From Lysobacterales bacterium (lineage in GTDB: Bacteria; Pseudomonadota; Gammaproteobacteria; Xanthomonadales; Xanthomonadaceae): DNA of 7,262 bases. Numbering within the stretch: the first letter of the stretch is position 1; every line of letters starts with the position of its first letter. Positions 5,810 to 7,262 of this stretch are shown one piece after another. The notes beneath the pieces are model-generated. The model made no database searches. It saw only the letters and a list, made by a program, of their open reading frames with translations, and had not been told where the DNA came from. The stretch is from positions 1 through 7,262 of the forward strand of contig JAGRJX010000140.1 in assembly GCA_020442545.1 (NCBI GenBank). The letters run 5' to 3'. A program made the translations under genes and the position numbers.

Positions 5810-6738
5810 GCCGCCTGCTCCCTTGACAGCGGTTCCGACACACCGCGCAGCAGGTCGCGCAGCGCATCCACCGGATCATCGTCGGTGGCAACGCGGTGCG
5901 CGCGGATGCCGCAGCCGGCAAGGTGCGCGAGCGCGGTCTGCTGCAAATCATCGAAGTGGCGGAACCAGCGTTCACGCGCTTCATCGCTGTCGAGGTCCAG
6001 CGGTACGACGCCATCCGGCCCGGTCGCAAGGTAATGCCCGGCCGGTGGCGCATGCCGTTCCAACGCATCGCAGACCAGCATGGCGATGACGTCGTGATGT
6101 GCGGACAGCGCGCGCAGCGCCGGCTCGCAGCGGGTATCGATGCTGCGCGCATCCGCCAGCAGCAGCACATGGCTGCCGGGCCGGATCAGGCGCGGCAGGC
6201 GTTCCAGCGAGCGATTCAGGCTGTGCACCGGGTCAGCGGCAGCGCCGCTTCCCTCACTCCAGGACGACAGCGCGTTGAGCACGCGCAGGATCCCGCTGCG
6301 CCCGCGCGTTGGCGGCACCACCTCGCCATCGCTGATGGTGGCGAGGCGATCACCCTCCATGCTGCCCGTCCACGCCAGCAGCGCGCCCAGCCTGGCGGCG
6401 GCAACGGACTTCAGGCAGTTCCGCGTCCCGAAAGCCATGCTGGCCGAGCGATCAACGACCACCGCCGTGACGCGATCACGCTCGGCCTGGAACACCTTGC
6501 TGTGCGCACGACCGGTACGCGCGGTGACGCGCCAGTCGATGTGCCGAACGTCGTCCCCGGGCGCATAAGGACGCGACTCCGCATAGTCCATGCCGCGACC
6601 ACGAAACGCCGAATGCGACGGACCCGACTCTCGGCTGGCGCTGCGTCGCCGATAGCCGGCCAGCAGCTCCATGGCGCGTGAACGCAGCGCCAGCAGCTCG
6701 GCAACTTCGGCACGCAGTCCGGTGGTGGTGGGCTTCAT
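5806..6738 (-). CDS. DUF58 protein with VWA-like fold
   Basis: 310 aa, no signal peptide or membrane segment, so cytosolic. An N-terminal helical region (1-35) precedes the DUF58 hallmark RPYAPGDDVRHIDW (56-69) and RTGRAHSKVF (74-83). A VWA-like core follows with a MIDAS-type DRSAS (96-100) after a hydrophobic strand TAVVV. This is the short form, without the N-terminal membrane helices seen in some DUF58 proteins. DUF58 genes nearly always sit directly after moxR, and their products are thought to be MoxR partners. The start at 6738 has AAGGA (6749-6753) 11 nt upstream and follows the moxR stop by 26 nt, the only non-overlapping junction in the operon. The stop is in an ATGA overlap with DUF4381. 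Confidence 0.95.
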   Translation of the reverse strand: MKPTTTGLRAEVAELLALRSRAMELLAGYRRRSASRESGPSHSAFRGRGMDYAESRPYAPGDDVRHIDWRVTARTGRAHSKVFQAERDRVTAVVVDRSASMAFGTRNCLKSVAAARLGALLAWTGSMEGDRLATISDGEVVPPTRGRSGILRVLNALSSWSEGSGAAADPVHSLNRSLERLPRLIRPGSHVLLLADARSIDTRCEPALRALSAHHDVIAMLVCDALERHAPPAGHYLATGPDGVVPLDLDSDEARERWFRHFDDLQQTALAHLAGCGIRAHRVATDDDPVDALRDLLRGVSEPLSREQAA

Positions 6739-6764
6739 CCGGCGCTGATCCTTGTCCGCGATGC

Positions 6765-7262
6765 TCAGGGCAGCGGCACGCGATCCAGCAGCTCTTCCAC
6801 CACCCTGTCGGCGGTGAACCCTTCGGCCTCGGCTTCAAAGGTGACCAGCACGCGGTGGCGCAGGACATCGGCGGCGACCGCATGGACATCGGCTGGCGTC
6901 ACGAAATCGCGCCCTTCCAGCCAGGCGAACGCGCGCGCGCAGCGATCCAGCGCAATGGTGCCGCGCGGACTGGCACCGAACGCGATGCGTCGGGCGAGCT
7001 CCTCGCTGTATCGAGCCGGCTCTCGACTGGCGAGCACCAGCTCGACAAGGTAGCGTTCCAGCGCGGGTGCCAGGTGAATGTCGAGCACGGCTTCGCGCGC
7101 GGCGAAGACCTGCGATTCACTGAGCTGCGCGCTCACACCGCTATCGGCGTTCAGGGCTTGACGTGCCTGCCCGCGCGCCAGGTTGAGAATGTCGAATTCG
7201 CTGTCCGCGTCCGGGTAACCGATGCGCACATGCATCAGGAAGCGGTCCAGCTGCGCTTCGGG
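6765..7262 (-). CDS. moxR: MoxR-family AAA+ ATPase, C-terminal half (cut by window edge)
   Basis: 165 codons of the C-terminal part are present and the frame is open to the window edge. The visible part begins with PEAQLDRFLMHVRIGYPD, the conserved stretch after the MoxR sensor 1 region. It continues through the helical lid with GASPRGTIALDRCARAFAW (the sensor 2-type GxSPR motif), EGRDFVTPADVHAVAADVLRHR, and ends DRVPLP. Walker A and B lie outside the window; full-length family members are about 320-330 aa. MoxR ATPases are cytosolic hexameric machines that act with VWA proteins in remodelling or metal/cofactor insertion. Here the gene is the first visible member of the operon, and the promoter must lie upstream, beyond the window. 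Identification is firm; the client is not known. Confidence 0.95.
   Translation of the reverse strand, partial: PEAQLDRFLMHVRIGYPDADSEFDILNLARGQARQALNADSGVSAQLSESQVFAAREAVLDIHLAPALERYLVELVLASREPARYSEELARRIAFGASPRGTIALDRCARAFAWLEGRDFVTPADVHAVAADVLRHRVLVTFEAEAEGFTADRVVEELLDRVPLP

Noticed and set aside
3955..5826. 623-codon plus-strand open frame opposite batB, batA and DUF4381
   Set aside because: It is antisense to three firmly identified genes, has no recognisable domain, and its composition (Ala, Arg, Gln, His) is what the reverse of GC-rich codons gives.

Overview
The window is dominated by one tightly packed minus-strand operon, read from high to low coordinates. It encodes a MoxR AAA+ ATPase (only the C-terminal half is inside the window), a DUF58 protein, a DUF4381 protein, a BatA-like VWA protein, a BatB-like VWA protein fused to a BatC-like TPR/Gln-rich region, and a BatD-like protein. 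This is the Bat ('Bacteroides aerotolerance') or MoxR-VWA gene set found widely in bacteria. The high GC content, the presence of DUF4381 between DUF58 and BatA, and the fused BatB/BatC suggest a GC-rich gammaproteobacterium. The wording of a short transketolase-like fragment fits the Xanthomonadales/Lysobacterales, but that placement is inference.

Layout: 6765-7262 moxR (partial); 5806-6738 DUF58; 5273-5809 DUF4381; 4258-5280 batA; 2330-4261 batB/batC fusion; 657-2333 batD. Three junctions are 4-nt ATGA overlaps, one is an 8-nt overlap, and only moxR/DUF58 has a gap (26 nt). Translational coupling and fixed stoichiometry are therefore likely. The expected working model is that cytosolic MoxR and DUF58 act with a membrane assembly of DUF4381, BatA, BatB/C and BatD. 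The VWA, TPR and BatD ectodomains are placed in the periplasm by the positive-inside rule. Family literature links the set to envelope stress and metal-dependent chaperone-like assembly, without a settled biochemical activity.

Below about position 660 the character changes. At 415-516 on the minus strand is a 33-codon frame whose first 18 residues match the N-terminus of transketolase and then lose similarity at once, so it looks like a tkt stub. Further on, at 137-319, is a small gene for a secreted, six-cysteine peptide (60 aa precursor, about 34 aa mature) that I do not recognise. It has a good ribosome binding site, and a 14-bp hairpin lies just past its stop. At the left edge (1-42) another minus-strand reading frame may begin. 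This AT-richer end is the part most likely to hold something undescribed; the operon itself is a known family. Its most notable departures are loss of the canonical metal-site Asp in the second VWA domain and a (CTG)6 run inside one of its membrane segments.
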